Shown: piece by piece, positions 39,207 through 49,727 of the stretch
How the letters are laid out: every line of letters begins with the position of its first letter
Numbering within the stretch: the stretch's first letter is position 1
From: a virus
Direction: 5' to 3' (one strand)
DNA length: 64,000 nt
IMG/VR virus record: IMGVR_UViG_3300033153_001906
Coordinates: 55,175-119,174 of that record
Program-made: the position numbers and the translations under genes
The notes under the pieces: generated by a model
The model's database searches: none
What the model was told of the DNA's origin: nothing
What the model saw: only the letters and a program-made list of their open reading frames with translations

Positions 39207-42200
39207 TTATTGTAAGTTAATTACGTGAGTTGTATGCCATGTGAGAGTAACAGTCTTGGCATCATCCGCCGAGTTAAATTCTAATCTTCCTGATCTAGGA
39301 TTTAGTGTCACTTCGCCAGCCGCAGGAGTTACGTTTGGATTAGTATTTATTGTCGCATCAACGCCCGCAATTTGCACTTGGAGGTCTTTACCAGCAATAT
39401 ACCACGGCACACACATAAAGTTTGGATTATGCGCGCCTGTTGTTGTTCCATTTCCTATGCTGCGTAAACGTTTAGTACTAATATAATCAGTTTCCATATC
39501 ATAGAGTGTGGCGCCTGCAGCCCCATCGTAGTAATCCATACAGCCAGTGTATTCTCCAGAATGTATGCCAGTCGAACGATAATACTCGACGCCGTTGAGT
39601 GAGTAACGAAGATTGCCTGCTGAAGTGCCTACCCGATGAATACTAAACTCGTCGCCGCCAATGTCTGCTGACGCTTCGTTGGCAGTCCCTAGTATCAATG
39701 CAAATAATGTACCTGATCCAGTTGAGGCTGTTTGAACTAGCGCCGAATTGATTTGCGCAGCCGCGTCAACGGCATTGGTTGTCGTTATGGATTCAGCCAC
39801 TCCTATTTCTGTTGTCGTTACACTTGTGATTGTATATGCACCATTGTTTGCAGATTCAGTTGCACTATAAATTACAATCTTCATACCAACTAAGAATCCA
39901 TCAGCTACAAAATCTGTGCCGCCTGTACGTGTAATAGTATCCGTGCCACTATCAAGATCGAGAGTTGTATAATCATTTACTCCGATTCCTGCTTCGCCTA
40001 CGCCGCGTGTCGCAGTACCTTTTGTCGTAATATCAAATAATAGAACATCACCGTTACCGTCTATTTCTGCACCAGCCGCGTCTGGGATTGTAACTGTTGT
40101 GCCATCATCTAGTGTTATAACATCGAGTGCTGCATGTGCTGTGCCGCCCGCACCGTCGCCACCAATCCAGGTCCCGTTAGTGCTAACGCCGTCAAAGTCA
40201 GTTTCATCTTGTGCTGCAATAGTTACAATACGATCTGCGTTATATGCGAGCAAAAGCGTACCATTATGCGTATCACGAACGTCTATTGTATACTGATCCA
40301 GCGTAGGGTTATTAACTAAGTCGTATGCAAGCCTAATATTATTAGCCATGCTTATGCCGTCTCTTGGAACAGATGCAACAGCAGTAGTCCACAGTAGTAA
40401 TCCGATTGACGCTCGGACTGTTGAGTGTGAGCCTGAACACTTAAATCTAAATGCAAAATCGCCCGTACCGAAATTCTGTTCTCCGTATGGCAGATTAGTC
40501 ATTGATCCCTCTATAGTAGTAATCATGCCTGGCTCTACCCAAAAAGTAAGGGCATTGTTTGAAAAGAAGGTCATTGCATTATTAAATGCAAACGGTTCAG
40601 CGGTTATTTGGCCCGCTACAGCACTAGGCGCTGTAGTAACTGTAGAACCAGTTACGCCCATGTGTGTAGCATCACTAATCGTTGTGCCTGCTTCGTTGCC
40701 GCCTTCATACCAAATTGTGTCCCACGAAGCTGATGTTGCGTTATCGCTAAGTATTCCGTCATATACTTGGGAATCATAGTATTCGCCTACTACTAACTCA
40801 TTCCCCACACCCCCAACAGTATCAAACGAAAGAGCAAGTCCGTCTATGAACGCTTTATCACCAACTGCTGTTGCTGATGCGTTTGTTGCATCTGTGCTTG
40901 TTAGCGTATTGCTGTACGGGGCGATTGTTAATGAAGTGCCTGATAGAGATTCAATAACAAACGTGCCGTTATTGCCTGTGTCATCCATAAGTGCCACTGT
41001 TATGTGATCGCCTGCTGCGAAACCATCACCAGCCCAATCTGTGCTTGCAAATCCAGCACCAACTAATACACCAGTTGTATGATTAACGTCAATATTGTTA
41101 CCACTGAATGTTACTTGTGCATGTGTTGTCCTTGCACTTGCATTACCTAGTACCCAGTTCGTGCCGTCCCAGCCAAACTCATCCCAAAAACCATACGGCA
41201 ATTGTTCTTCACCATTTGCGCCAGCTAGTGTTCCGTCGCCGTTCATGCTGTATATGAACGCACCAACTGGCGCCGAAGTCGAGCCGTTCATCGCATTCAT
41301 AAATATTCCGTTGCCCCAACTATGCACTGGCCCGCCTTGGTTGTGGTAGCTAGGAGAATAAGCTGAAGGCCTGTCAACGCTTTGATACTGCAACACGCCT
41401 TCCCATGCTGTGCCATCACTAAATTGTAGCGCATTCTTTCTAAAGACGACTGATGATGTGATTGGTGTTGAGGCGTTGCCTGGTATAACAGTATCCATCG
41501 TCTTATCTTTCATACATACGTTTGCAGCGCGGCCGTTTGCGACATACCCGTTGGTGGTGTTGTCTGTGTTACTAGTACTGCCATATGCAATCGAAGCTGC
41601 TTCTTTGCCGTCATTACCCATCGTTATCCATAAATTATCATTGTTCATTGGTACAATACATTGTGTTGCTAGATGTTCTACACGCGCCGCTGAGTTATAA
41701 GCAGAATTAGTTGTTTGTATATAGTCTGTTGTGCCTGCTGTTGTTGTGCCTGTTGAGATTCCGTGCGCCCACCAGCTAAACCCTGCAGAAGCATCGGCAG
41801 TTTGACCGTCGTTTACAGTTTTAGCACTAGGTGTTAACATTACGAAACGATCATCTGCATGTTCTCTATCCCAAAGCAGTCCAATAATGCCCGTGCGCCC
41901 AGGCGTACCACTTGTATAGTTTGTTAGAGTAAAGTCAGTTAGTGTAGACATGACTGCTGTTACATCATTTGTGCTTGCTGATAATGTTTGTTCACTGTCT
42001 ATAGTAATAGTATCGGCAGTAACATCAGCGATTGTGTAAACACCATCGTTAGCACCTACTGTCGCAGCCGAAACAACAATTTCCATACCTTCTCTAAAGC
42101 CTTGTAGTAAGAAACTTGTACCAGCATTTCTAAAAATCGTATCTGGGTTAGCATCTGCAAATGTTAGATCGCTACTATCGTCTGTGATAGTCTCTGTCAT

Positions 42201-44396
42201 TATCTCCCACTTCTCGCCGAAGATTTGTGCCTGTGTATCTGTTGCATTAGTGAATAAGTTCTCGGAGACGGTAATAACTGTTGTTGTAACTGCTGCAATT
42301 GTAAATATGCCTGTATTGCCAGCGTCTTCTGCGGTACGAATAATTAATTTTTGTCCAACGCGGAAGCCTTCTGCCAAGAAATCGCTTGCGCCGCCAGTAC
42401 GTGTTATTGTTTCAGGACCAGTTGAATCAAAGGCCAAGTTTGTAGCATCAGTAGTAACATATGTCATGTGTGCAAGATATAATGCGGCATCTGTTGCATC
42501 GTCAAACAATGCCCATAGTTCATTTATTCCAACTTCTGGAATAATTTTTGCACCAACGCCGTTGCCAGTCGATATGTATGCTTGAACGTTATCTTGAATA
42601 TATCCGCTGCCTGCTGCTGTTACAGCAACAGATGTGATTGCACCATCGGCGTCAACAGTAGCTACGTGTGCTGTTGCAGCCGCACCGTTCGCACCCGCAA
42701 CAAGTACAGTATCGTCTACAGCATAATTAGTTCCACCAAATACTACACGAATCTTAGTAATAATGCCTTCTTGGAATGCATAACCCGATGTTACGCCTCT
42801 GCATGAAGTTGCATCTGTAATACCAGGTGGCACAAGTGTAGAAATTGCATAATTACCAACAGTATAATCAGCAGTTTGACGTTCAATACGATATAAGCCT
42901 GTGTCTTCACATGCTGCGTAAATTGTTGAGCCGTCTGTTGCGCACTGTAGCAAACTTGTTACGCTAAGTGCAGGTGTGCTATTTGTATCAATGTTTGCAT
43001 ATTGGCAATTAATGCCGTGAATAGTGATGCCAGTGTAATCAAAGAACAATGCATCAGGGTACATATACCGTTGCAGAATGAATCCCGCTTCGTATATTGA
43101 AGCGTTGACCGCCGTATTCCGACTATTGCTAGTGTTACCGAAAAAGCCGCCCCAATTTCTCTGTCCGTGCCTAAGCGATACGCCATCATCACTGTAAACT
43201 GATGTGTTTGATGCTGTCCAATTAATCGTAGGAATAACAATACCAGTTGGCTCCCAGCGAACACTATTTGCATACCACATGCATAGCGGTCGCCTACGCA
43301 GTTTATATGTGGCTGTTCCAGTAATGCCACCAGTTTCTATTGTAATGCGATACAGATATGGCATTGTGTAGCTGTCTTCAAGATAATCCACCCAGTCACC
43401 TCGATCAGACGTAGTTACTACCGCCGCCGAAGATGCAATATATGTGTTATCTAGATATGCTGGTCTAGCTTCGCTACCGTCTACTGAACGACCAAACGTA
43501 TTTTGAATAGAGGATGTTGATCCTTTCTGTACGCTAGATATATGCCGTAAAGCGTCTTCTCCTACTCCCATTCCCTTGATGGGCATTCCACAATGTCTTC
43601 CTTCTCCTGTGGGGCTATCGCTTAAGCCGAATCTAGAATCGACAGACATGCGGCGAGTAAACCCTTGCGCCCAATCGGTAGTCGTGTTATCAAGTTGTGT
43701 CCATACTATTTCATTATCATCCATTAGAACACCGTGTACATATTTAGTAAGACCTAAGCCCCACAGGGTGTTGTCCCAGCTTAATATGTACGGGTCGTTT
43801 GTACCACCCATATCCCAATTGGATGTGCCGTCAATTGAACTGTTAGCAAAATGAGTTTTAGAAAATAAATCTTCAGCAACCGTAGCTGAAGTTTGTGAAT
43901 TAGACTGCAATGCAGTAATATCATGCGTAATACGATATGTAATCTGTAGAATTTCATCGGCGCCCTGTAGACACGGACTAGCAAGGCTTACAATACTAGT
44001 AATACGATTAGCAGCAGTACTTGTTAACGCGAGTGTCCTGATTTGTCGTGTCGCAGGACTTGGCGGACCAATTGTACTGACTATATCATAGAATGCATCA
44101 ACCATTCCTGCAGACGGCGTATACGCTGCTGGGCTACCGCCGTAGCTGCCGTCAATCCAGTACGCTGTTTGGCTTACATTTGCGCCGTGCGCCCCAACAA
44201 AAATGGCCTCACTAATAGTAACAATAGCTTGCGTCGAATGCACCCAATAGTCACCATCATACAACCCTGATGCATAGTCTGCGGTCATTCTGTTTTCAAT
44301 ATTATCTATTACTTCGATAGGATCACCAATAGCAACCCATTCATCATTAATGAGTTCCGCCTTGTATTTCTCTATTTTATATACGCCTTTAGCCAT
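39207..44396 (-). CDS. Giant virion/tail-fibre-like repeat protein
   Basis: 1729 residues, Gly/Thr/Ala-rich, beta-structured. Four copies of a unit like ITRTGG-F-x-x-(D/E)GF-x-VG-x-K(I/L)-x-I plus NNGxYTI-x-V (for example GFRVGQKLIIRTAEDAGNTG and GFLVGMKIVIYSATESANNG). A Gly/Tyr repeat also occurs once (VTAAGSGYIQDNV). The same unit is in the 47513-49012 protein. Probably a large tail or fibre protein for host contact. Late promoter upstream at 44429. No enzymatic motif is seen. Confidence 0.75.
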   Translation of the reverse strand: MAKGVYKIEKYKAELINDEWVAIGDPIEVIDNIENRMTADYASGLYDGDYWVHSTQAIVTISEAIFVGAHGANVSQTAYWIDGSYGGSPAAYTPSAGMVDAFYDIVSTIGPPSPATRQIRTLALTSTAANRITSIVSLASPCLQGADEILQITYRITHDITALQSNSQTSATVAEDLFSKTHFANSSIDGTSNWDMGGTNDPYILSWDNTLWGLGLTKYVHGVLMDDNEIVWTQLDNTTTDWAQGFTRRMSVDSRFGLSDSPTGEGRHCGMPIKGMGVGEDALRHISSVQKGSTSSIQNTFGRSVDGSEARPAYLDNTYIASSAAVVTTSDRGDWVDYLEDSYTMPYLYRITIETGGITGTATYKLRRRPLCMWYANSVRWEPTGIVIPTINWTASNTSVYSDDGVSLRHGQRNWGGFFGNTSNSRNTAVNASIYEAGFILQRYMYPDALFFDYTGITIHGINCQYANIDTNSTPALSVTSLLQCATDGSTIYAACEDTGLYRIERQTADYTVGNYAISTLVPPGITDATSCRGVTSGYAFQEGIITKIRVVFGGTNYAVDDTVLVAGANGAAATAHVATVDADGAITSVAVTAAGSGYIQDNVQAYISTGNGVGAKIIPEVGINELWALFDDATDAALYLAHMTYVTTDATNLAFDSTGPETITRTGGASDFLAEGFRVGQKLIIRTAEDAGNTGIFTIAAVTTTVITVSENLFTNATDTQAQIFGEKWEIMTETITDDSSDLTFADANPDTIFRNAGTSFLLQGFREGMEIVVSAATVGANDGVYTIADVTADTITIDSEQTLSASTNDVTAVMSTLTDFTLTNYTSGTPGRTGIIGLLWDREHADDRFVMLTPSAKTVNDGQTADASAGFSWWAHGISTGTTTAGTTDYIQTTNSAYNSAARVEHLATQCIVPMNNDNLWITMGNDGKEAASIAYGSTSNTDNTTNGYVANGRAANVCMKDKTMDTVIPGNASTPITSSVVFRKNALQFSDGTAWEGVLQYQSVDRPSAYSPSYHNQGGPVHSWGNGIFMNAMNGSTSAPVGAFIYSMNGDGTLAGANGEEQLPYGFWDEFGWDGTNWVLGNASARTTHAQVTFSGNNIDVNHTTGVLVGAGFASTDWAGDGFAAGDHITVALMDDTGNNGTFVIESLSGTSLTIAPYSNTLTSTDATNASATAVGDKAFIDGLALSFDTVGGVGNELVVGEYYDSQVYDGILSDNATSASWDTIWYEGGNEAGTTISDATHMGVTGSTVTTAPSAVAGQITAEPFAFNNAMTFFSNNALTFWVEPGMITTIEGSMTNLPYGEQNFGTGDFAFRFKCSGSHSTVRASIGLLLWTTAVASVPRDGISMANNIRLAYDLVNNPTLDQYTIDVRDTHNGTLLLAYNADRIVTIAAQDETDFDGVSTNGTWIGGDGAGGTAHAALDVITLDDGTTVTIPDAAGAEIDGNGDVLLFDITTKGTATRGVGEAGIGVNDYTTLDLDSGTDTITRTGGTDFVADGFLVGMKIVIYSATESANNGAYTITSVTTTEIGVAESITTTNAVDAAAQINSALVQTASTGSGTLFALILGTANEASADIGGDEFSIHRVGTSAGNLRYSLNGVEYYRSTGIHSGEYTGCMDYYDGAAGATLYDMETDYISTKRLRSIGNGTTTGAHNPNFMCVPWYIAGKDLQVQIAGVDATINTNPNVTPAAGEVTLNPRSGRLEFNSADDAKTVTLTWHTTHVINLQ

Positions 44397-44428
44397 GTTT
44401 ATGAATTCCGTTGTGTGCTTACTTTACT

Positions 44429-44436
44429 TATTTATC
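44429..44436 (-). promoter_or_regulatory. Late promoter GATAAATA
   Basis: GATAAATAA, 32 nt before the ATG of the giant repeat protein. Confidence 0.75.
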
Positions 44437-44461
44437 GTTTTTCTAGGACACTGTTATAGTT

Positions 44462-46276
44462 TTATCCGCCGCCGATTGCTCCACCATACGTTCTAGTAAT
44501 TACAAGAGTGTATATTGCATCTGTTTGTGACTGCGCATCTGAGTGACCAGTAAGTACATTTTCGCCACCTAGGTCTGGTGTTTTCGCCGCCTGTTTGAAA
44601 CGTTGTAGGTTCATCGAGTATATCTGATTACGTTGTGTTGCTGCACTCGATAGATTATTCGCAGGCTCAGTCTGGAATTTAGTAATTTTGCTTGGATTCT
44701 GGATGTCAATTACTAAATTATATACTTGTGAAGTTTGACTAGACTGAAATGAAGTTGTTGCCAGTGCGGATCCGCCTGGTCGTGAACTACCAAATGCAGA
44801 AGCAAACGATTTTGGATGTAACGTGTTTATGGTCTGGATTACGTTATCATTAAATGTTTTGTTCCAGCGCCAGGTTGCTCTTAGTGCCTTGCCATCTTCT
44901 ATTGGTATATGGCGTTGAACACCTGGGGTGAATGCATCATGTACCCAATTCGTTCCCTCTAGTCGCTCAGTACGTGTACCAACAAATTTATATTTGTAGC
45001 CCTTGTGTTTACTAAGAAAATCAAATCCATTTGACGTATTAGGTACGTCACGTTGAGTGTAAAACGACACCATGCTTGAATCGCATGTTGTGTCTAGTAA
45101 ACGACCAGTGAATTGTTCTTGTACAGTAGCAGGAGAGACACCTTCGTCAATTTCCCACGTATCTATAAAGTCCCAGCCAGTATAATTTGCTTCTACATTT
45201 AGTTGTCCTGTTGTTAGTCCGCTAACTTCTGTTGCGCCAGGCGCACCAGTACCAACAATACTCGCGGTCTTTGTTGTATTGCCATAGTTTTCTAGATACG
45301 TTGGTGTGCCGCTAAATGTGCCTGCCCAACCGCCTGTATCTGTGCCACCGCCAGTGACAGTAACATCTGCATACGTATTTGTAAATGTGCTGCTAACATT
45401 TGTGCCAGTATCACCAACAAATCCGCCAGCTAAATCACCGCCAGAAGCAACTGTACCCTCAGTGTAGCAATTTTGTATTGTGGCTTCATCTACAACACCT
45501 GCTAGTATACCTTTATAGAAACTAGAACTAACGCCACTAATGTTTGCACCACTAATACCAACATCTTCAATATTGGCTCCACTGCTGATATGTGAGAATA
45601 GTCCAGCATCTTTACTAGCACTCGTAATTGTTAAATTATCAATTACAAATCCGTTGCCTTGAAAATCTCCAGAGAATGGTCTTGATGCTGTGCCAATAGG
45701 ATTCCAGTTCGGATATTCGCTTAAATCAATGTCATTCATTAACCAATATTTTGCGAACGGCCATTCTCTTATACGGTCTAAATCTTCTGCTGTATAGATA
45801 GGGCTATATGTTGCTGGCGGCTGATCGTATGCAAGAGGAAATACTTTTGCATTTGCGTCAAAAAATGATTGAGTTGATACTTGTGCTGCACCACTTGCAG
45901 CACTTATCTGGTAGACTTTAGCTGCTTGAGTACTTATATTTGATGTAGTAACTGCTGATTGTGGTCTACGTGAGATGAACACGGTATCTGAATCTTCAAA
46001 TGGTGTGTTTCGATCTAAATAAAATGTAAATTCGATGTCCGTTGTTTGTGGGTTTACAAATGAGGGTGTTAATGTTAGTGGGTTAATAAGAATGACTGCT
46101 GTACCAAATGTTTGCTCCCACTCAAACGTATGGTTTGCAATATCGTCGCCGATGATTGATGCTCCTAGTGTAACTAAAGACGCGCAAAGAACTGATTGGT
46201 CTGTGCCTGCGTTAGCTAATGCTGCACCAGTATCAGTTCGTATGACACTAACAACTCTCGCCGTAATAAATGGCAT
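44462..46276 (-). CDS. Tail-fibre-like protein with GLUG repeats
   Basis: 604 residues. N-terminal Ig/REJ-like part (TGAALANAGTDQSVLCASLV; FEWEQTFG). Residues about 165-340 hold GLUG-type beta-solenoid turns (FQGNGFVIDNLTI, AGLFSHISSGANIEDVGI, GGFVGDTG). C-terminal domain beta-rich. GLUG repeats occur in surface adhesins; in a phage they suit receptor contact. Starts in a TAATG overlap with the next structural gene. Confidence 0.7.
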   Translation of the reverse strand: MPFITARVVSVIRTDTGAALANAGTDQSVLCASLVTLGASIIGDDIANHTFEWEQTFGTAVILINPLTLTPSFVNPQTTDIEFTFYLDRNTPFEDSDTVFISRRPQSAVTTSNISTQAAKVYQISAASGAAQVSTQSFFDANAKVFPLAYDQPPATYSPIYTAEDLDRIREWPFAKYWLMNDIDLSEYPNWNPIGTASRPFSGDFQGNGFVIDNLTITSASKDAGLFSHISSGANIEDVGISGANISGVSSSFYKGILAGVVDEATIQNCYTEGTVASGGDLAGGFVGDTGTNVSSTFTNTYADVTVTGGGTDTGGWAGTFSGTPTYLENYGNTTKTASIVGTGAPGATEVSGLTTGQLNVEANYTGWDFIDTWEIDEGVSPATVQEQFTGRLLDTTCDSSMVSFYTQRDVPNTSNGFDFLSKHKGYKYKFVGTRTERLEGTNWVHDAFTPGVQRHIPIEDGKALRATWRWNKTFNDNVIQTINTLHPKSFASAFGSSRPGGSALATTSFQSSQTSQVYNLVIDIQNPSKITKFQTEPANNLSSAATQRNQIYSMNLQRFKQAAKTPDLGGENVLTGHSDAQSQTDAIYTLVITRTYGGAIGGG

Positions 46277-47502
46277 TAGACAGTAATCGTACCAGTTAGA
46301 GTTATTGAAATTTGGTCAAGCGTTCCATCAGGGGACGCAGGGCCAAATACCTCTAATCGGTCGCCTTTTGCGAATGTTGTGCTTGCACCAATGGTAACTG
46401 TGCCAACATTTGTACCAATTGCAAATGTTACTGAACCAAACGATACACCATTTTTCTGTATATCATAAATTTGCTCTGCAATAGAAACTACGTTTGCGTA
46501 TGCTTCTGATGCCACGCCTGATGCGAATGTTACTGCTTGCGTTGTAACGTGTAGTGATTTTAGTGCATTTGCAGCTAATATTAGTCCTTCGAAATAATAA
46601 CCAGCTTCATACGGCAGTATTACTGCACCAGCATCCGTACCACCAGTGATTTCTATGTTTAGGTTGGTGTGTACTAGACCTGTTATCTGGCCTGGTGTTG
46701 ATGCATTAACTCTATTAATGAGTGTAACTGCATTTTCTGCTTCGGTATGGTTTATAGCTAACCTTGCGTTGTTTGTAAATGTACCGCCAAATGCAGCGGA
46801 TCCGATCAACTGGGCTAGAACAGGGTTAAGTACATCGGCTACTGCTAATATAACATTATCTCTCGTATTAGCTACATCAATGGTTGTATCAGCAGCAATT
46901 AATACTGTTGAGCCTAATATGTCTGATGTTGCAACTGATAGTGTTTCACCAGAACCACCTGCAACTATAAATGTTGTATTAGCAGAGCGATAATTTATAC
47001 CACCACTAGTTACCTCTATAGTAGCAATGCCTGTGCCTGGTCCGCCAGTTGTGGTAAGGACTTTACCAACAAAGCCTGACCCAGTTGCACTAATTGCTGT
47101 AATACTATCGTTAACGTTAAACCCTGTACCAGCAACATCAACACTAATCGTAATTATATTTCCACGAAATGTAGGATCCCATAGAATGTCATTTTCAGTC
47201 AGAACTACTGCTGGATTCGGCGAACCAATTAAATACGTAACAAGTGAGTTAAAGTTTGTAGCAGTAAAGCTTTCGTCAAATTGTGATTCAACTAATTTGT
47301 TATCTACGATATCCTGTGCTACTGCCTCGAACCCAATATCAGCATATACTACAATACTAGCAAGTGCTAGGGCTGGGTCTTGCCCAATCCACGCTTGTCC
47401 AGTATCAGACGTTAACGCAACTTCACCTGGAAGTAGCGGCTGCGGCAGATTCTCGCGTCGTCCGCGTCTGTTTTGAATTCTACTGATTACGATATTAGCC
47501 AT
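46276..47502 (-). CDS. Virion protein with Mtd-like N-terminus
   Basis: 408 residues. MANIVISRIQNRRGRRENLP, then LLPGEVALTSDTGQAWIG is almost identical to the 47513-49012 protein and resembles the N-terminal domain of phage major tropism determinants, which anchors receptor-binding proteins to the baseplate. The rest holds Gly-rich repeats (GTGFNVNDSITAISATGSGF; TSGGINYRSA). Probable receptor-binding or fibre component. Confidence 0.75.
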   Translation of the reverse strand: MANIVISRIQNRRGRRENLPQPLLPGEVALTSDTGQAWIGQDPALALASIVVYADIGFEAVAQDIVDNKLVESQFDESFTATNFNSLVTYLIGSPNPAVVLTENDILWDPTFRGNIITISVDVAGTGFNVNDSITAISATGSGFVGKVLTTTGGPGTGIATIEVTSGGINYRSANTTFIVAGGSGETLSVATSDILGSTVLIAADTTIDVANTRDNVILAVADVLNPVLAQLIGSAAFGGTFTNNARLAINHTEAENAVTLINRVNASTPGQITGLVHTNLNIEITGGTDAGAVILPYEAGYYFEGLILAANALKSLHVTTQAVTFASGVASEAYANVVSIAEQIYDIQKNGVSFGSVTFAIGTNVGTVTIGASTTFAKGDRLEVFGPASPDGTLDQISITLTGTITV

Positions 47503-47512
47503 TTATACTTCC

Positions 47513-49012
47513 TTAGAACGACATCCAACGCTTACGTACAACTCTTAGAGTCACAATACTAGTAAACGTGTTTGTATATTGAATTTGAATTGTGTTTGGT
47601 GCGCCACCAACATATATTGCTTCAAAATTAACATCACCAGCGCCAATCAATGCCACATCTCTGACTTCTACTTGATTATCTGTTAATGTTGCAGTACCAG
47701 CGCCAACATTGATGTTACCAACCACAATCAACTGGCCCGCGCCAGTGTAGTTATTAGCGCCTGGGGTTGCACCAGCAATGTTAATACTATAATCTATGAA
47801 AATTACGTCTGATACTGAATCTATATCAAAATTCAGTCCAGTCACGTTAGTAAATGCTGCTTGGCTTGCGCTTAATGTATATTCGTTAGCTGGAATATCA
47901 GCAAAAGTGTTTGTAATGCGAATATAATCTTCGTTTATGTCTGCATCAAGAGCAATGCCTTCGCCAGCAACGAATCTTGCTGTGTCAGTAACCGAATCAG
48001 CAGAGATTGTACGCGGAGTTGATGCGCTCAACCATGTTGGAACCACTGGTAAGTTGGCTTCATTATCGTAAAGGCCCCAATTTTGAAATGTTGGCGTACC
48101 AACACCAATACCAGTCGTTGTTACTTGCAAATTTGCAAGAGTTGTGACAAGCTGCGTTCCATGAATCTTATTAATTATCGTTGAAGCCATTGATCCCTGT
48201 TCAGCGTTAGATCCTGAAATTGAGAATAGAAAATCGCCATCGGCTGCATCGAATGCGAGCGATAGAAGAGGATCAGCACGACCAAGTAGCATGGTTGTTG
48301 TTGCTGCTATTGGGCCTTCTGCTGCAAGTGTCTCATCAAGTGTTAATACTGTTGCTGCAAGGCCACCTGCTGCAATTGTATACGTTCCATCATTTGATAC
48401 AGTTCCCCTAACACCAATCTTTTGACCAACAAAGAATCCGTCAGTAATGAAACTACCTGTTGAACGTGTTATCGTGTCTGGGCCTGTTGCGAATGTTAGT
48501 GTTGGTGCACCTGTTAAGTCTACTGCCACCGATGGTGCGTTTAATACGCCAAGTGCGCCACTATTACCAGAATCGAAATCACCGACAGTAGATGTTTCCA
48601 CAGCATCTAGTACAAAGTTAATCGTATTTGCTACGTCAACACTTGTGTCGGCTGTAATAAAGATAGTTTCACGTTCATCCCATAGGATATCATCAGCGAG
48701 CAGAGATACTGCTGGTGATGGTGTTCCAAGTAAGTATATAACTAGTGAATCAAACTCTGCTTCTGTGAATGGAGCGATGAATTTAACTGATACAACTTGA
48801 GTATCAGCAATGCTCTCAGCCGCTGCTATATCGCCGCCAGCAGAACTGTACGTTCTTATCCCAAATGGTGGTTGGTTTGGATCAGTTCCGATCCATAATT
48901 CACCAGTATCAACGGTTAGTGCGAATTCACCAGGGAGTAGAGGCTGAGGTAGATTTTCTCTAATGCCTCTTCGATTCTGAATTCGTGAAATTACTATCTG
49001 ATTATTTGCCAT
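47513..49012 (-). CDS. Virion protein with Mtd-like N-terminus, larger paralogue
   Basis: 499 residues, N-terminus MANNQIVISRIQNRRGIREN and LLPGEFALTVDTGELWIG, as in its neighbour. Around residues 190-235 it has one copy of the beta unit (ITRSTGSFITDGFFVGQKIG). C-terminal half differs from the paralogue, as expected for receptor-facing modules. Late promoter 49042-49049. Confidence 0.75.
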   Translation of the reverse strand: MANNQIVISRIQNRRGIRENLPQPLLPGEFALTVDTGELWIGTDPNQPPFGIRTYSSAGGDIAAAESIADTQVVSVKFIAPFTEAEFDSLVIYLLGTPSPAVSLLADDILWDERETIFITADTSVDVANTINFVLDAVETSTVGDFDSGNSGALGVLNAPSVAVDLTGAPTLTFATGPDTITRSTGSFITDGFFVGQKIGVRGTVSNDGTYTIAAGGLAATVLTLDETLAAEGPIAATTTMLLGRADPLLSLAFDAADGDFLFSISGSNAEQGSMASTIINKIHGTQLVTTLANLQVTTTGIGVGTPTFQNWGLYDNEANLPVVPTWLSASTPRTISADSVTDTARFVAGEGIALDADINEDYIRITNTFADIPANEYTLSASQAAFTNVTGLNFDIDSVSDVIFIDYSINIAGATPGANNYTGAGQLIVVGNINVGAGTATLTDNQVEVRDVALIGAGDVNFEAIYVGGAPNTIQIQYTNTFTSIVTLRVVRKRWMSF

Positions 49013-49041
49013 TCGATAAATCCTGTGTAGTCGTTACACAG

Positions 49042-49049
49042 TATTTATC
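49042..49049 (-). promoter_or_regulatory. Late promoter GATAAATA
   Basis: GATAAATAC, 29 nt before the ATG at 49012. Confidence 0.75.
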
Positions 49050-49055
49050 TAAGTT

Positions 49056-49721
49056 TCACGCTTTTTGTTCGAAGTATTGCTCTAGTCGTTCTGCCCACTC
49101 AATCGCCGCTTTATCAAAGTCTTCACCTTCTACAATCCATTCTTGGTACTCACCAGTTTGGCAAGCAAGCATGATAACTCCACGTTTGATGTCAGTTCCA
49201 TGCATTTCGTTGTGCGCGAGCGCGTATGCAACGACTTGAAGCTTATAATCAGCGATCCATTCTTCTTTGCGAAATGAGCGGGAATTCTTGAAGTCGATAA
49301 TAGCTGGAACACCTTCGTGTAAGCCAACAGCATCAGTCGTTCCAGCATATAGATTTTCAGCATATACTTTCACTTCACATCCCCAAATTTCATCAACTTT
49401 TGATAAACCATTATTGATGATTTTATTGGTCATGTGCCTAACCCAGATGTTGCCCTTTGGTTCAGCACCTTCCATGATATAATCTTCTAGATTTTGATGG
49501 ACTGTATTTCCGTAATTTGTAGATCGCTTAACGATTTCGTTTGCTTTGTGATCGCCAATGCGTTCTTTCCATTCTTTCAAGAAAGACATATCTTTAGTAC
49601 CAGATAGTACTGTAGTGACTGAGGGGACTTTATTGCCACCAGGCGTAAGATATACGCGGGGGCCTTCTGGATCAGTTTCGCTTGTTAATTCTTTATATTT
49701 GAACTTATCTATTACAATCAT
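49056..49721 (-). CDS. PD-(D/E)XK nuclease (RecB/Cas4-like), leaderless
   Basis: 221 residues starting MIVIDKFKYKEL. YGNTVHQNLEDYI (conserved His), GCEVKVYAE, AGTTDAVGL and IIDFKNSRSF (D-x-K core), then KLQVVAYALA (Q-x-x-x-Y): the full RecB-nuclease signature. Widespread in T4-like marine phages, probably in DNA processing or recombination. An early promoter -10 box TATACT is six nt before ATG. Confidence 0.88.
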   Translation of the reverse strand: MIVIDKFKYKELTSETDPEGPRVYLTPGGNKVPSVTTVLSGTKDMSFLKEWKERIGDHKANEIVKRSTNYGNTVHQNLEDYIMEGAEPKGNIWVRHMTNKIINNGLSKVDEIWGCEVKVYAENLYAGTTDAVGLHEGVPAIIDFKNSRSFRKEEWIADYKLQVVAYALAHNEMHGTDIKRGVIMLACQTGEYQEWIVEGEDFDKAAIEWAERLEQYFEQKA

Positions 49722-49727
49722 TGTATT

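Noticed and set aside
39340-39352. TATTTATTG resembling a late promoter on the minus strand
   Set aside because: Inside the giant structural gene, last base is wrong (TTG in place of TC), and no gene start follows.
46276-49012. Diversity-generating retroelement, because of the Mtd-like N-termini
   Set aside because: No reverse transcriptase or template repeat is in the window and no adenine-biased variable region was noticed.
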